A stretch of 64,000 nt of DNA, taken from Clostridiales bacterium UBA4698 (GTDB taxonomy: Bacteria; Bacillota; Clostridia; TANB77; UBA1234). The notes below the pieces were generated by a model that had not been told where the DNA came from, did not search any database, and saw nothing but the letters and a program-made list of their open reading frames with translations. Positions 26,172 through 36,303 of the stretch are shown here, piece by piece. A program made the translations under genes and the position numbers. Where the stretch lies: NCBI GenBank assembly GCA_002404755.1, contig DHKI01000032.1:1-64000 (forward strand), read 5' to 3'. Within the stretch, counting starts at the first letter, position 1. Every line of letters begins with the position of its first letter.

Positions 26172-27033
26172 ATGAAGATATTAAGAAGAATATTTTTATT
26201 AGCAATAGCATTCTTTTTTGTTGAGTTATACATAGATAGCAATGTTTTGACAATATCAGAATTTTGCATTGAAAACAAGAAAATCCCAAGCAAATTTGAC
26301 GGATATAAAATATTGCATTTATCAGATTTACATAGCAAGAGTTTTGGAAACAAAAATGACAAATTAATAGAGAAAATAAATGAAATTAACCCAGACATAA
26401 TAGTTATGACGGGCGACATGGTAAATTGCAACGATACCAATTTCGATAATTTTTTTGAATTAGTAAAAGTTCTAGTCAAAAAATATGATGTATATTACAT
26501 TGTTGGAAATCACGAACAGAACATGAAGAAAGTAAATAAAAATGTAATAATAGATTTTCTAGAAGCAAATGGTGTTAGAGTTTTAGATAATGAAAAGGTT
26601 GAGCTTGTAAAAGAAGGTAAAAAAATAAACTTATATGGATTGTGGTGCAATTTAAGATATTATTCGGCAAAAGCTGAAGGCAAAAAAGAAGAATTTACAT
26701 TAGAAACAATAGAAAAGATAATGGCTAATGAAAAAATAAATAATGATGAATATAATATACTTCTTGCACATAATCCTAACTTTATAGAAAGCTATGCTGC
26801 GTGGGGAGCTGACCTAACTCTATCTGGACATATACATGGTGGAATGGTTAGAATACCATTTATCGGCGGAGTATTTTCACCAGACACATTGCTATTTCCA
26901 AAGTACGATTCACGGATTGTATGAAGTTTCAGGAAAGCAACTAATAGTAAGTAGGGGCTTAGGAAAAGGTGTTAGAGGCTTCAGATTTTTTAATAGACCA
27001 GAAATAAATGTAATAACTTTAAAGAATAAATAA
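26172..27033 (+). CDS. Membrane-anchored metallophosphoesterase, interrupted by one in-frame CGG frameshift
   Basis: The full product is 286 residues with one base skipped at codon 248. An N-terminal helix (residues 6-23) is followed by a calcineurin-like domain: HLSDLHSKSFG, TGDMVN, VGNHEQ, LLAHNP and SGHIHGG carry the metal ligands in order. The reading frame up to FPKYDS would end at TGA after CGG ATT GTA; skipping the C gives KYDSGLYEVSGKQLIVSRGL, followed by RFFNRPEINVITL, the normal family C-terminus. The enzyme probably acts outside or at the membrane, as related UDP-sugar or lipid pyrophosphatases do. AAAGGGG precedes ATG 26172. Confidence 0.85.
26913..26915 (+). other. CGG +1 recoding site in the metallophosphoesterase gene
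   Basis: The frame reads GAT TCA CGG ATT GTA TGA. Skipping the C gives GAT TCA GGA TTG TAT GAA GTT (DSGLYEV). The restored codon is Gly GGA. Without the skip, translation stops 3 codons later and loses the last 39 residues. Confidence 0.85.
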
Positions 27034-27043
27034 GGTGGTAATA

Positions 27044-28325
27044 ATGAATAAAAAGACGGTAGCTATATACACTTTGCGGGTGTAAAGTTAATCAATATGA
27101 AAGCAACAAAATGATAGAATTGTTTAGAGAAAATGGTTACGAAAGTGTTGATTTTGAAGAAAAAGCGGATATATATATTATAAATACTTGCACAGTAACT
27201 AATATGAGTGAAAGAAAATCAAGACAAATTTTAAGAAGAGCAAAAGAATTAAATCCAAATAGTATTCTTTGTGTTGTTGGATGTTATGCACAAGTGGCAA
27301 AAGAAGATCTTTCTAAAATGAAAGAGATAGACATAGTTCTTGGTACAAACGACAGAGCTAATATTGTTGAATGTGTTGAAAACTTCATAAACAGCAATAA
27401 GAAAATTCAAGAAGTTAGCGATATAATGGCTCAAAGAAAGTACTTAGAATGGGGCGGAATTGCCTATACAGATAAAGCAAGAGCTGAAATAAAAGTACAA
27501 GATGGTTGCGATAGATATTGTACATATTGTTTAATTCCATATGCAAGAGGACCTGTTCGTAGTAGAGATTTAGAAGAAGTTTATGAAGAGGTATCTAAAA
27601 TTGCTGAAAGCGGAATAAAAGAAATAGTAATAACAGGAATTCATATTTCATCATATGGAAAGGACTTAAATCCAAAGCTTACTCTTATAGATTTGCTAGA
27701 AAAAATACATGATGTGCAAGGAATAGAGAGAATAAGACTAGGTTCATTAGAACCACTTATAATAACAGAGGATTTTGTGGAAAGATTAAAGAAACTTCCA
27801 AAGATATGCAATCATTTTCATTTATCACTTCAAAGTGGTTGCAATGCGACGTTAGAGAGAATGAACAGAAGATATACAACAGATGATTTTAGAAAGATAG
27901 TTAGTATACTAAGAAAAAATATACCTGAAGTTGCATTAACAACGGACGTAATCGTTGGTTTTCCTGGAGAGACAGAAGAAGAATTTAACGAAACATATGA
28001 CTTCTTGAAAGAAATAGCTTTTTCAAAAATGCACGTGTTTAAATATTCACCAAGAAAAGGAACGAAAGCTGCTGGATTCAAAAATCAAATAGACGGCATA
28101 ACTAAAAATAAAAGAAGTGATATATTAATAGCACTATCTGACGAAAATGAAGAAAAATTTGCTAAACAATATATTGGAAAAGAAATTAATGTTTTGTTCG
28201 AAAATGAAACAGAAGGTCATACAACGAACTATATAAAAGTTGAGTCAAAAAAGAAAATAGAATGTGCACCAGTGATATTAAAAGTTGTGCCAACTGAATA
28301 TAAGAATGGAAGTTTAATATGTTAA
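27044..28325 (+). CDS. mtaB: tRNA t6A37 methylthiotransferase MtaB, interrupted by one in-frame CGG frameshift
   Basis: The product is 426 residues with one base skipped at codon 12. The N-terminus MNKKTVAIYTL must continue with GCKVNQYES, the nearly invariant start of MtaB proteins with the first cluster-binding Cys, but the sequence reads TTG CGG GTG TAA. Beyond it, INTCTVTNMSERKSRQ and VVGCYAQ hold the other UPF0004 cysteines, and QDGCDRYCTYCLIPYARG holds the radical-SAM CxxxCxxC. The C-terminal TRAM-like part is short. AAGGTGG precedes ATG 27044, 10 bases after the phosphoesterase gene. Without the shift only 14 residues are made, so the gene would be null. Confidence 0.88.
27077..27079 (+). 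other. mtaB: CGG +1 recoding site in mtaB
   Basis: The frame reads ACT TTG CGG GTG TAA. Skipping the C gives ACT TTG GGG TGT AAA GTT AAT (TLGCKVN), the family signature. The restored codon is Gly GGG. Confidence 0.88.
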
Positions 28326-28331
28326 TATAAC

Positions 28332-28375
28332 AAAAGTCGAGAAATTTGCCATTACAAATGTTTCTCGACTTTTTT
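28332..28375 (+). terminator. Rho-independent terminator
   Basis: AAAAGTCGAGAAA (28332-28344) pairs with TTTCTCGACTTTTTT (28361-28375). It lies between the convergent mtaB and cardiolipin synthase genes. Confidence 0.85.
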
Positions 28376-28412
28376 GTGATTTTAAGTATTATAATTGTTT
28401 TGCAAACTAATC

Positions 28413-29948
28413 TTAAAATAGAGGTGCAAACAATTTTAAAATTCCACCTAAAAATGAATTGAATAGACCTATATTGTTTTTAATGTATTCTCCAGTAACT
28501 TCAGTGCTTTTGTTTAATATATCTATAAAATCATTTTTTATATCTATAATTGAATCTGTGTTGTAAAGCCAAACACCGCATTCATAGTTATGATAAAAGC
28601 TTCGGTAATCAAAGTTGATTGTTCCAACGGTTGCAATTTTATCATCACAAAGCAGCATTTTAGAATGAATGAAACCAGGAGTATATTCATAAAATTGCAA
28701 ACCTTCTTTTAATAATGGTTTGTAGTATGATTGCGTAACTCTAAAAACATATTTTTTATCAGGAATGTGTGGAACTATTATTTTGATTTTAACACCTCTT
28801 TTACTTGCAGCAATAAGTGCACTTTGAAGTTCATAATCAACCGCAAAATAAGGGGTTGTGATTAGAATATAATTTTTTGCACTATCTATTATATTCAAAT
28901 AAACACCACGAGCGACGTCCGTTTCAGCCATTGGGTCTCCAATATATGGTTCAATATATCCGCTCGAAAAATCTTTTATTATAGGTGGTACATTCAAATA
29001 TATTGAACATTCCTCTGAAGAATCTTTAAAATAATGCCATGACTCTAGAAACATAAGGGTGAAACTCTTCGCTGAATCACCAACAATTTTTATACCAGTA
29101 TCTTTCCACTCACCGAATCTTTTCTTAAGATTTACATATTCGTCTGCAATGTTCAATCCGCCAGTATAAGCAATTTGTCCATCAATTATAGCTATTTTCT
29201 TATGGTCTCTATTATTATGTATAAGTGAGAGTATAGGAACAATTGGGTTAAATACAACGCATTTTATTCCGTGTTTTTCAAGTAGTCGATTATATTTATA
29301 CGGCAATGTTTTTAGCGAACCAATATCGTCGAAAATCACCCTTACTTCAACACCATCTTTAACTTTTTGTTTTAATATTTCCAAGATTGAATTCCAAAGG
29401 ATACCTTTTCCTATAATAAAAAATTCTAAAAATATAAAGCTTTTGGCTTTCTTTAAATCTTCTAACAAATCCTTAAAAAATTCTTCGCCAGTTGGATAAT
29501 ATTTTGTATAGTTATTTTGGTATACTGGCAAGAAAGAATTATTTGCTATGTATTGAGATTGCTTATATATGTTTTCACCTTCACTTGCTAATTGTTCTTT
29601 AATAGTTGAATCTTCAATGTACAAACTCTCAAGTGTAAATGTTTGATTTTTTATATTTTTAGCAAATTTTTTTCTAAGTCTATTTTCAAAAGAAAAATAG
29701 TATAGAAAAATCCCAAGTATCGGAAACTCGAAAATTAATATCAAAACAGGCAGTTTAAAAGTAATAGGAATGTCTTTTCCTAATATCTTGATAGCATAAA
29801 TGGCACTGACAGCAGTAACTAACAGCCTTATATATGCGTAGTAAGCACTAGCCTCTTTTAATATAAAAATAATAAAACATACTTGTAGAATAATTAAAAA
29901 AATAGCTACAGAAATCCTATTTAACAGTAATTTAAATAATTTTGACAT
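28413..29948 (-). CDS. cls: Cardiolipin synthase
   Basis: A 511-residue phospholipase D superfamily enzyme. Start ATG 29948 is chosen because GGAGGACATACT stands directly before it; the longer frame upstream has no support. Two N-terminal membrane helices (about 12-65) and a third follow, then the HKD motifs: HNNRDHKKIAIIDG near residue 245 and HSKMLLCDD near residue 425, each followed by GG or GT and N. PYFAVD and YEYTPGFIHSKM fit the family. It joins two phosphatidylglycerol molecules into cardiolipin at the membrane. Confidence 0.93.
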   Translation of the reverse strand: MSKLFKLLLNRISVAIFLIILQVCFIIFILKEASAYYAYIRLLVTAVSAIYAIKILGKDIPITFKLPVLILIFEFPILGIFLYYFSFENRLRKKFAKNIKNQTFTLESLYIEDSTIKEQLASEGENIYKQSQYIANNSFLPVYQNNYTKYYPTGEEFFKDLLEDLKKAKSFIFLEFFIIGKGILWNSILEILKQKVKDGVEVRVIFDDIGSLKTLPYKYNRLLEKHGIKCVVFNPIVPILSLIHNNRDHKKIAIIDGQIAYTGGLNIADEYVNLKKRFGEWKDTGIKIVGDSAKSFTLMFLESWHYFKDSSEECSIYLNVPPIIKDFSSGYIEPYIGDPMAETDVARGVYLNIIDSAKNYILITTPYFAVDYELQSALIAASKRGVKIKIIVPHIPDKKYVFRVTQSYYKPLLKEGLQFYEYTPGFIHSKMLLCDDKIATVGTINFDYRSFYHNYECGVWLYNTDSIIDIKNDFIDILNKSTEVTGEYIKNNIGLFNSFLGGILKLFAPLF

Positions 29949-30151
29949 AGTATGTCCTCCTAGTAATATTTTAACATTCGAAGTATTTTTTAACAATAGA
30001 AAATAAATATTAAGCAAATTAAAAAATAACAAAAACTTACAAAATATTCGCAAAAAGTATTTACAAAAAAATCCAAAGGTGATAACATGATAGCGACTAA
30101 AAGTCAAACGCATAAAAACCATGAATAATTTAATGGAAAGGATGTAATAAA

Positions 30152-32573
30152 ATGAAACGGCTTTTATCAATCATCTTGGTAGTATCGATGCTTTTCGGTA
30201 TGGTTCAGGTGCCTGTAATGGCAAGTGATGGACCTGGTAATAGTACCGAGCGTAGCGATGCTGCAGACTTTGGAAGCGGAAGACCTGGTAATAGCACGAA
30301 TCCTAAAGACGAAGCTTCGATTTCTCCCGATTATGGACCTGAGGATATGTCTGGTGGGGTTTTCGAAGACACAAATCAAGGAGGTTCTGATGTCTTTGAA
30401 GACAGCAACGACGGCTCAAGTACAGCTGAGGATAGTTCGAACTCTGATGTCTTTGAAGATAGTAATGACGGACCTGCAGACATGTCGACAGAAGAAGACT
30501 CTAACTGCAGACATGAACGGACTAGGAAATCGTATCACGAAACGAAGTACGAAAAGTACAATTTCGAAAAGCATAGCTATAAGGAAACGTACGAAATAGT
30601 ATGCAAGGATTGTGGAAAAGTTCTTAGTGCAGAGAAAACTGAAAGAGGCAAGGAGGCACATCGTTTTAGAAAAGGAAAATGTGCTGATTGCGACTACGTA
30701 ATCAAGAACTGCAAGCACGAGGAGACCGTAGAAAAAGTTACGTACTGGAGAAATGAAGAGGACGAGCGTGGAAACGATAAAAGTTTCACATTGGTTGATG
30801 TAGTTTGCAAGCTCTGTGATGAGAAAATCACGGAGAAAACTTACTATGGACCAATAATAGCAGTCCCTGAAGATTCTTGGTGCGACCACGATGAACTAAA
30901 CGAAATAGTAGAAGACGAGTATTATGAACCGTTGGACGAAAAATCACATTACAAAGTACAAAAGTGCAAAGTAAAGTGTGACGACTGTGGCATATTACTC
31001 AAAGAGTACAAAACAGAAGAAAAAGAAGAACATAGCATAGCAAATGGCAAGTGCACGAAGTGTATTTACGAAAAGAAAACAACGAGTGCACAGGAAAACA
31101 AGAAGGACAACAAGGAAACTGGCAAAGATCAAAGTAATCAGAACAAGAACACAGGAACAAGTCAGAAGAAAGAAACAATCGACTGGATATACATCGATGC
31201 AGAGCAAAGCAAGTTCGCAGTAAATGGCAATGCAGTAGATTGGGACAGCACACCAATTCTTGACCCGAATGGAAACTTACAAGTACCATTAAGACAGCTT
31301 GCTGAACTTATGGGCTGGGATGTTACGTGGGATGTAGAGAATGAATGTGCAACAGTAACAAAAGGCAACGTAAAAAAGATATTCTCCAAGAATTCTGACG
31401 AGTATGTAGTTGAGGAAGGCAATGCAGTATATTACGAGTTTTTGCAGAATAAAGTTACAAGCAGAAACGGAGTATTGTATGTTGACCTCGACGGTGTACT
31501 TGATAGTACTGGTTATAGTTACTACATAAATGGTACTTCTTATCACATAAAAGGTGTGCAAGAGGTAATTGATAAAGTAGTGTCGAGCCAGATTTGGGGA
31601 AACTATGAAGTTGTAGCATCTAGAGAAGTACTTGATGAAGTAAACTATGAAGTAGAAGTAAAGTCTGATGAGATGCTTGTTACTCTTGTACCTGCAAGAG
31701 AAAGCTACTTTTATACGATAATTGTTCCTGCCGCAAACGAGTCATTAAAAGGTAACTATTATGACGGTGATGTGACCTGGACAGGAATAGCAGGAGAAAT
31801 AATAGTAGGTGAGTTGCCGATAGTAGTGCAAATAGCAGACATAAGAGATATAGTAGCAGACATTCAAAATTGGGAGTGGTCGTGGTCACATGTGGCACAA
31901 ACAGCACTTGATAGTGTTGGTTTAATCCCAATAGTTGGTGCATTAAAGTATTCAGATGAATTAATGTCTACTGCACGAAAAACAGGTAAGGTGCTAGATG
32001 CTAGTGAAGCTGCAGACGTACGAAAAGTCTTAAAAGAAGCGGACAAAGTAGATGATGCAACTGAAATTGGCGAAAAAGCACTAAAGAATTTAGATGATTA
32101 CAACGATGCAACAAAAGGACTTGTTAAAAATTCCGATGAGATTGCTGACACCACGAAAGTCGCTAAAAAAATTCCGAAACCTGATTCTAGAAGGTTAAGC
32201 AGAAATTTGAACAAACACATAAAGGAACTTGAAAGACAGGGAAAATATAGCGAAGCCAATAAGCTGAAACCACCGCAGAACTGTAAATATGCTACGCATC
32301 ATATAGTTGCTACGAATGAACCAGAGGCTGAAGGCAGTAGAGAAATTCTTAGAAAATTTGGCATAGAAGACATAGACATCCAACAAAATGGTTGTTTACC
32401 TTCCTACACAAAAAGGTGTAAGTAAGGCTGCGTACCATCCGTCGCTAAACACCAAAATATATAATCGAAATGTTTATGAAATGCTGAAAGATGCCACGAG
32501 TAAAGAAGAGGTATTAGCAACATTGGAAAAAATACGCGATTTGCTATTGGAAGGAGATTTTAAAATTAAATAG
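30152..32573 (+). CDS. Secreted polymorphic toxin with C-terminal AHH-type nuclease domain, frameshifted near its end
   Basis: An N-terminal signal peptide (residues 1-25) is followed by a Ser/Asp/Gly-rich region with a repeated SDVFEDSNDG unit, three zinc-ribbon-like repeats with CxH and CxxC cysteines (about 118-310), a copper-amine-oxidase N-like stalk (PLRQLAELMGWDVTW near 395), and a C-terminal nuclease with ATHHIVATNEPEAEG near residue 715. The second nuclease motif, YHPSLNT, is out of frame: AAT GGT TGT TTA at 32387 has one T too many, and its removal gives NGVYLPTQKG. The full product would be 806 residues. Codons 3 and 123 are CGG, read as sense. Codon use differs from most neighbours. 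The immunity gene follows by 12 bases. The shift may inactivate the toxin. Confidence 0.75.
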
Positions 32574-32585
32574 GAGTGAACTAGT

Positions 32586-33143
32586 ATGCGAGTATGGAAA
32601 ATTAGTGCAGTAGCTGAAAGATATGACACTTTAAGACCAGAGAATGGTTATACGTATGAGGAAATGATGTCTTTTGACGGTAGAAGTCATAAAGACGATT
32701 GGACACCTAGGAAAGTAGTGCCGAACATTAATCCTAAGAAGAATCCTAAGTTTGGAGACTATTCTAGCTGTATGGGCACGTTGGTATTTAGCCAAAAAGC
32801 AATTGAGAAGTTGTATGACTTGATAAAAGACGACGTAGAAATTTTGCCTCTTGAGTGCGACTATGGAGAATTTTCTATAATAAACGTAACAACAGTTCTA
32901 GATGCTATTGACCATGAAAATTCAGAGTACGAATACATTAAAGGAACGAGAAAGATAATGTATTTCAAGAAGTATGTCTTTTTTGAAGACGTTGTAAAAG
33001 GACATGACATTTTTACAATCACCGATAAGAAGGGTACTTGCTTTTTTGTTTCTGACAGATTCGTACAGACAGTGGAGCGAAGCAAACTAAAAGGATTCCG
33101 CTTTGAACTTGCCTGGGATAGCGAAGCTCCTACTACTATTTAA
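32586..33143 (+). CDS. Imm11/DUF1629-like immunity protein
   Basis: A 185-residue cytoplasmic protein. The pattern LVFSQKAIEKLYDLI, then ILPLECDYGEFSIINVTTVLDAID, a variable strand region, HDIFTITDK, FVSDRFVQTVE and a closing LKGFRFELAW is that of the Imm11 (DUF1629) family that neutralises nuclease toxins. AGGAGTG precedes the start, 12 bases after the toxin. The family call is from pattern memory. It is intact although the toxin gene appears frameshifted. Confidence 0.75.
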   Translation: MRVWKISAVAERYDTLRPENGYTYEEMMSFDGRSHKDDWTPRKVVPNINPKKNPKFGDYSSCMGTLVFSQKAIEKLYDLIKDDVEILPLECDYGEFSIINVTTVLDAIDHENSEYEYIKGTRKIMYFKKYVFFEDVVKGHDIFTITDKKGTCFFVSDRFVQTVERSKLKGFRFELAWDSEAPTTI

Positions 33144-33186
33144 GAATTGACAAACAAAACTGAATAATTTCAAAAAGCCAAACAAC

Positions 33187-33236
33187 AAGCCAAGGATATC
33201 TGTAGTATTACAGATACACCTTGGCTTGATTTTTTA
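33187..33236 (+). terminator. Rho-independent terminator of the toxin-immunity unit
   Basis: Outer stem AAGCCAAGG/CCTTGGCTT and inner stem ATCTGTA/TACAGAT with loop GTAT, then a T-run. Confidence 0.88.
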
Positions 33237-33305
33237 TATAGTTTTGCAGTTTTATTTTTTGCGCAAAACTATTTTCTTCAAATTGTGGCATTCTTTGTGC
33301 AGATG

Positions 33306-33314
33306 TGATATAAT
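33306..33314 (+). promoter_or_regulatory. Extended -10 promoter element
   Basis: TGATATAAT, the same 9-base element found at 89, 4570, 5852 and 60593. It lies 44 bases before the nucleotidyltransferase start. Confidence 0.55.
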
Positions 33315-33357
33315 TTCTTTTAGTTTTAATCAACAGCTTATGCTTATAGGGGGAATT

Positions 33358-34585
33358 ATGCAAATACTTGAAATTGCTGAAAAGATTGAAAAATCAGGTG
33401 GAAGGTTATATATGGTTGGCGGTGCCGTGCGTGATAAGTTTATGGGCATTGTGCCAAAGGATTATGACTTTTGTGTTACAGGTATGGAGGCAGAAGATTT
33501 TAGCGGTCTATTTCCAAATGCTAAAGTCAGGGGAAAATCATTCCCTGTATTTGACTTAGAAAATTGTGAGTTTGCACTTGCAAGAATTGAAAGAAAAGTA
33601 TCTAGTGGGCATAAAGGTTTTGATATAGAATCTAACAAAAAAATAACTATAGAAGAGGATTTAAGACGAAGAGACGTAACGATTAATAGCATGGCAATTG
33701 ATGTTTTAAGTAATGACATAATTGACCCATATAACGGTGTACAAGATATAAAGAACAAAATGTTGAGAGCTACTAGCGAAGCTTTTTCAGAGGATCCTTT
33801 GAGAGTATACAGAGTTGCGAAACTTTCAGCGAGATATGACTTTGAAGTAGAAAAAAACACACTTGAGATGATGAAAAGTTTGAGAGATGAGCTAAAAACT
33901 TTGCCAACCGAAAGAATATATGCAGAATTGTGCGATGCACTTTCGTCTAATAAGCCAAGTAGTTTTTTTGATGTTCTTAGAGATGCAAATTGCTTAGATG
34001 TACATTTTAAAGAAATATACGATTTGATTGGCGTAGAGCAACCTATCAAGCATCATCCTGAAGGAGATGCATATAATCATTCTATGGAGGTTTTAGATAG
34101 AGCTTCGAAAAGGACAAATGATATTGTGGTAAGATTTGCTGCACTTGTTCACGATTTACGGGAAGGCTAAAACTCCTAAAGATGAATGGCCACATCATTA
34201 TTCACATGACAAAGTCGGAGATAAAGTTGTGGCAGAAATGTGCAATAGATTGCAATTGCCAAATGATTTTAAAAAGGCAGGAATGCTTTCAGCAAGGGAG
34301 CATATGAGAGCATCTCTATTTGAAGAGATGAGAGCTTCTAAGAAAGTTAATTTTATTTCGGCGAATTATAGAACGAGATTAGGATTATATGGTCTAGAAG
34401 TAATAGTGAATTCGGATAAGGTACGTGAGAAAGATATTAAGTTTGCCGATTTAGGAATGCAAATGATAAATGAAGTAAATGGAAAGAACATAATAGATAG
34501 AGATAATTTTGAAAAGATAAAAGAAGAGATTAGGGCTAATCGAATAAAATGGATTAAAGAAAAGGAGAAAGAGAATGGATTATAA
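33358..34585 (+). CDS. cca: CCA-adding-type tRNA nucleotidyltransferase with HD domain, interrupted by one in-frame CGG frameshift
   Basis: The product is 408 residues with one base skipped at codon 268. YMVGGAVRDKFMG and PKDYDFCVTG are the class II nucleotidyltransferase motifs with the catalytic Asp residues; EDLRRRDVTINSMAID, DPLRVYRVAKLSARY and RIYAELCDAL are the head and neck motifs. The HD domain follows: GDAYNHSMEVLD and FAALVHDLGKAKTP. The frame breaks exactly at that LGK: TTA CGG GAA GGC TAA. Skipping the C gives DLGKAKTPKDEWPHHYSHD. It ends 11 bases inside argS, so the genes are coupled. Adding CCA to tRNA is the likely role; a poly(A) polymerase cannot be excluded. Confidence 0.85.
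34159..34161 (+). other. cca: CGG +1 recoding site in the CCA/HD gene
   Basis: The frame reads CAC GAT TTA CGG GAA GGC TAA. Skipping the C gives CAC GAT TTA GGG AAG GCT AAA ACT (HDLGKAKT), the classical HD-domain motif. The restored codon is Gly GGG. Confidence 0.87.
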
Positions 34586-36272
34586 AATTGAAATTGCGAA
34601 AAAACTAAATGAGATAACAAACATAGATGTGAATGAGCTTGCTAGCTTTTTAGAGATTCCACCAGATACGACTCTTGGAGATTATGCATTTCCATGCTTT
34701 AAGCTTGCCAAAGAGTTAAAGAAAGCTCCTCCGGTGATTGCAAATGAAATAAAAGAAAAGTTAAAACCAGACGAAGTAATAGAAAAAATTAATGTTGTTG
34801 GTGGATATTTAAATATTTTTGTTAATAAAGAAGGTTTTGTTAAATCAGTAATTAGTGAAGCTTTAGAAAAAGGCGAGGACTTTGGAAAAAGCAATATTGG
34901 AAATGGAAAGACTATAGTTATTGATTACTCTTCACCAAACATAGCAAAGCCATTTCATATTGGACATTTGCGTACAACAGTTATAGGTGGAGCTTTATAC
35001 AAAATGTATAAGTTTTTAGGATATAATGTTGTTGGAATTAATCACTTAGGCGATTGGGGCATGGGCGTTTGCAAGACAATTGCAGGCTATGAGATGTGGA
35101 AAGATGAATATGATTTTTCTGTCAATCCAATAAAGTCAATATTAGCTATTTATGTAAGATTCAATAAGTTAGAAAAAGAAGACGAAAGTATAAAAGAACT
35201 TGCAAGAAATGCGTTAATCAGACTTGAAAATGGCGATGAAGAAGTTAAAAAGATTTGGAAATGGATTATAGATATAAGCTTGGAAAATTACAAGAAGATT
35301 TATGCATTAATGGATTGTCACTTTGATTCATGGAACGGTGAAGCTTTCTATAATGATAAGATGGATAGAGTAATTAAGGAGCTTGAAGAAAAGCATTTGT
35401 TAGTGGATAGTGAAGGTGCTAAGGTTGTAATGATGCCGGACAATATGCCACCATGCATAATAATAACATCTGCTGGAACCACAATATATGCAACACGTGA
35501 TTTGGCAGCTCTTTTATACAGAATTGATACATATCATTTTGATAAGGCTTTATATGTTGTTGGTAGCGAGCAAACATTGCACTTCAAACAAGTGTTTAAA
35601 ACGTTAGAATTAATGGGATATGAAAAATATGCTAAAGCATGTGAACATATTTCATTTGGTCTTATCTTGGATGAAAACGGAGAAAAAATTGGTTCAAGAA
35701 AAGGAACAGCTATAACACTAGAAGAGATTTTCGATGAGGCAATTGAAAAAGCTTTAAAAATAATTGAGGAGAAGAATCCAGAATTAGAAAATAAAGAAGA
35801 AGTTGCTAAAATGGTTGGCGTAGGTGCAATTATATTTAACGACTTGGCTAATAACAGAGTAAAAGATGAAATCTTTGATTGGAAACAAATATTGAACTTT
35901 TCAGGTGAAACAGGACCATATCTTCAATACACATATGTAAGAACGCAAAGTATATTAAGAAATGCAGGTATGGATGTTGATTGCAATATTGACTGTTCAA
36001 AATTGTTAGATAATGAAGCTATTGATGTTGTAAAAATGCTATCTAACTTTACAGCAACAATAATAGCTGGTACAGAAAAGAATGAGCCATCAGTGATTTC
36101 TAGATATCTAATTGATTTGGCTCAAAGCTTTAGTAGATTTTATAATGAGCATCATATCAATTGTGATGACGAAGAAACTAAGAAGGCAAGACTTGCACTT
36201 ACAAAATGTGTTGGAAATACTATAAAAACTGGTCTTGGTATACTTGGTATAAAATGTCCAGAAAAGATGTAA
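34575..36272 (+). CDS. argS: Arginyl-tRNA synthetase
   Basis: A 565-residue class I synthetase. The N-terminal Add1 domain (about 1-95) is followed by SSPNIAKPFHIGHLRT with the HIGH signature near residue 123, NHLGDWGMG, then YATRDLAALLYR and YVVGSEQTLHFKQVF. The KMSKS position carries GSRKGTAITLEE, usual for many ArgRS. The C-terminal anticodon-binding domain (LQYTYVRTQSILR onward) is complete. GGAG precedes the ATG, which overlaps the upstream gene by 11 bases. The enzyme itself looks normal, so any loss of CGG decoding would lie in the tRNA set. Confidence 0.95.
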   Translation: MDYKIEIAKKLNEITNIDVNELASFLEIPPDTTLGDYAFPCFKLAKELKKAPPVIANEIKEKLKPDEVIEKINVVGGYLNIFVNKEGFVKSVISEALEKGEDFGKSNIGNGKTIVIDYSSPNIAKPFHIGHLRTTVIGGALYKMYKFLGYNVVGINHLGDWGMGVCKTIAGYEMWKDEYDFSVNPIKSILAIYVRFNKLEKEDESIKELARNALIRLENGDEEVKKIWKWIIDISLENYKKIYALMDCHFDSWNGEAFYNDKMDRVIKELEEKHLLVDSEGAKVVMMPDNMPPCIIITSAGTTIYATRDLAALLYRIDTYHFDKALYVVGSEQTLHFKQVFKTLELMGYEKYAKACEHISFGLILDENGEKIGSRKGTAITLEEIFDEAIEKALKIIEEKNPELENKEEVAKMVGVGAIIFNDLANNRVKDEIFDWKQILNFSGETGPYLQYTYVRTQSILRNAGMDVDCNIDCSKLLDNEAIDVVKMLSNFTATIIAGTEKNEPSVISRYLIDLAQSFSRFYNEHHINCDDEETKKARLALTKCVGNTIKTGLGILGIKCPEKM

Positions 36273-36303
36273 TTAAACTTTTTGAAAATAGAAGGAGGCT
36301 TTT

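Noticed and set aside
30225..30599. Alternative frame inside the toxin as an overlapping gene
   Set aside because: It is the +1 shadow of the repeat region, has no ribosome binding site and no recognisable sequence.
34400..34575. T-box or arginine riboswitch before argS
   Set aside because: argS overlaps the preceding gene and has no leader; no T-box sequence is visible.
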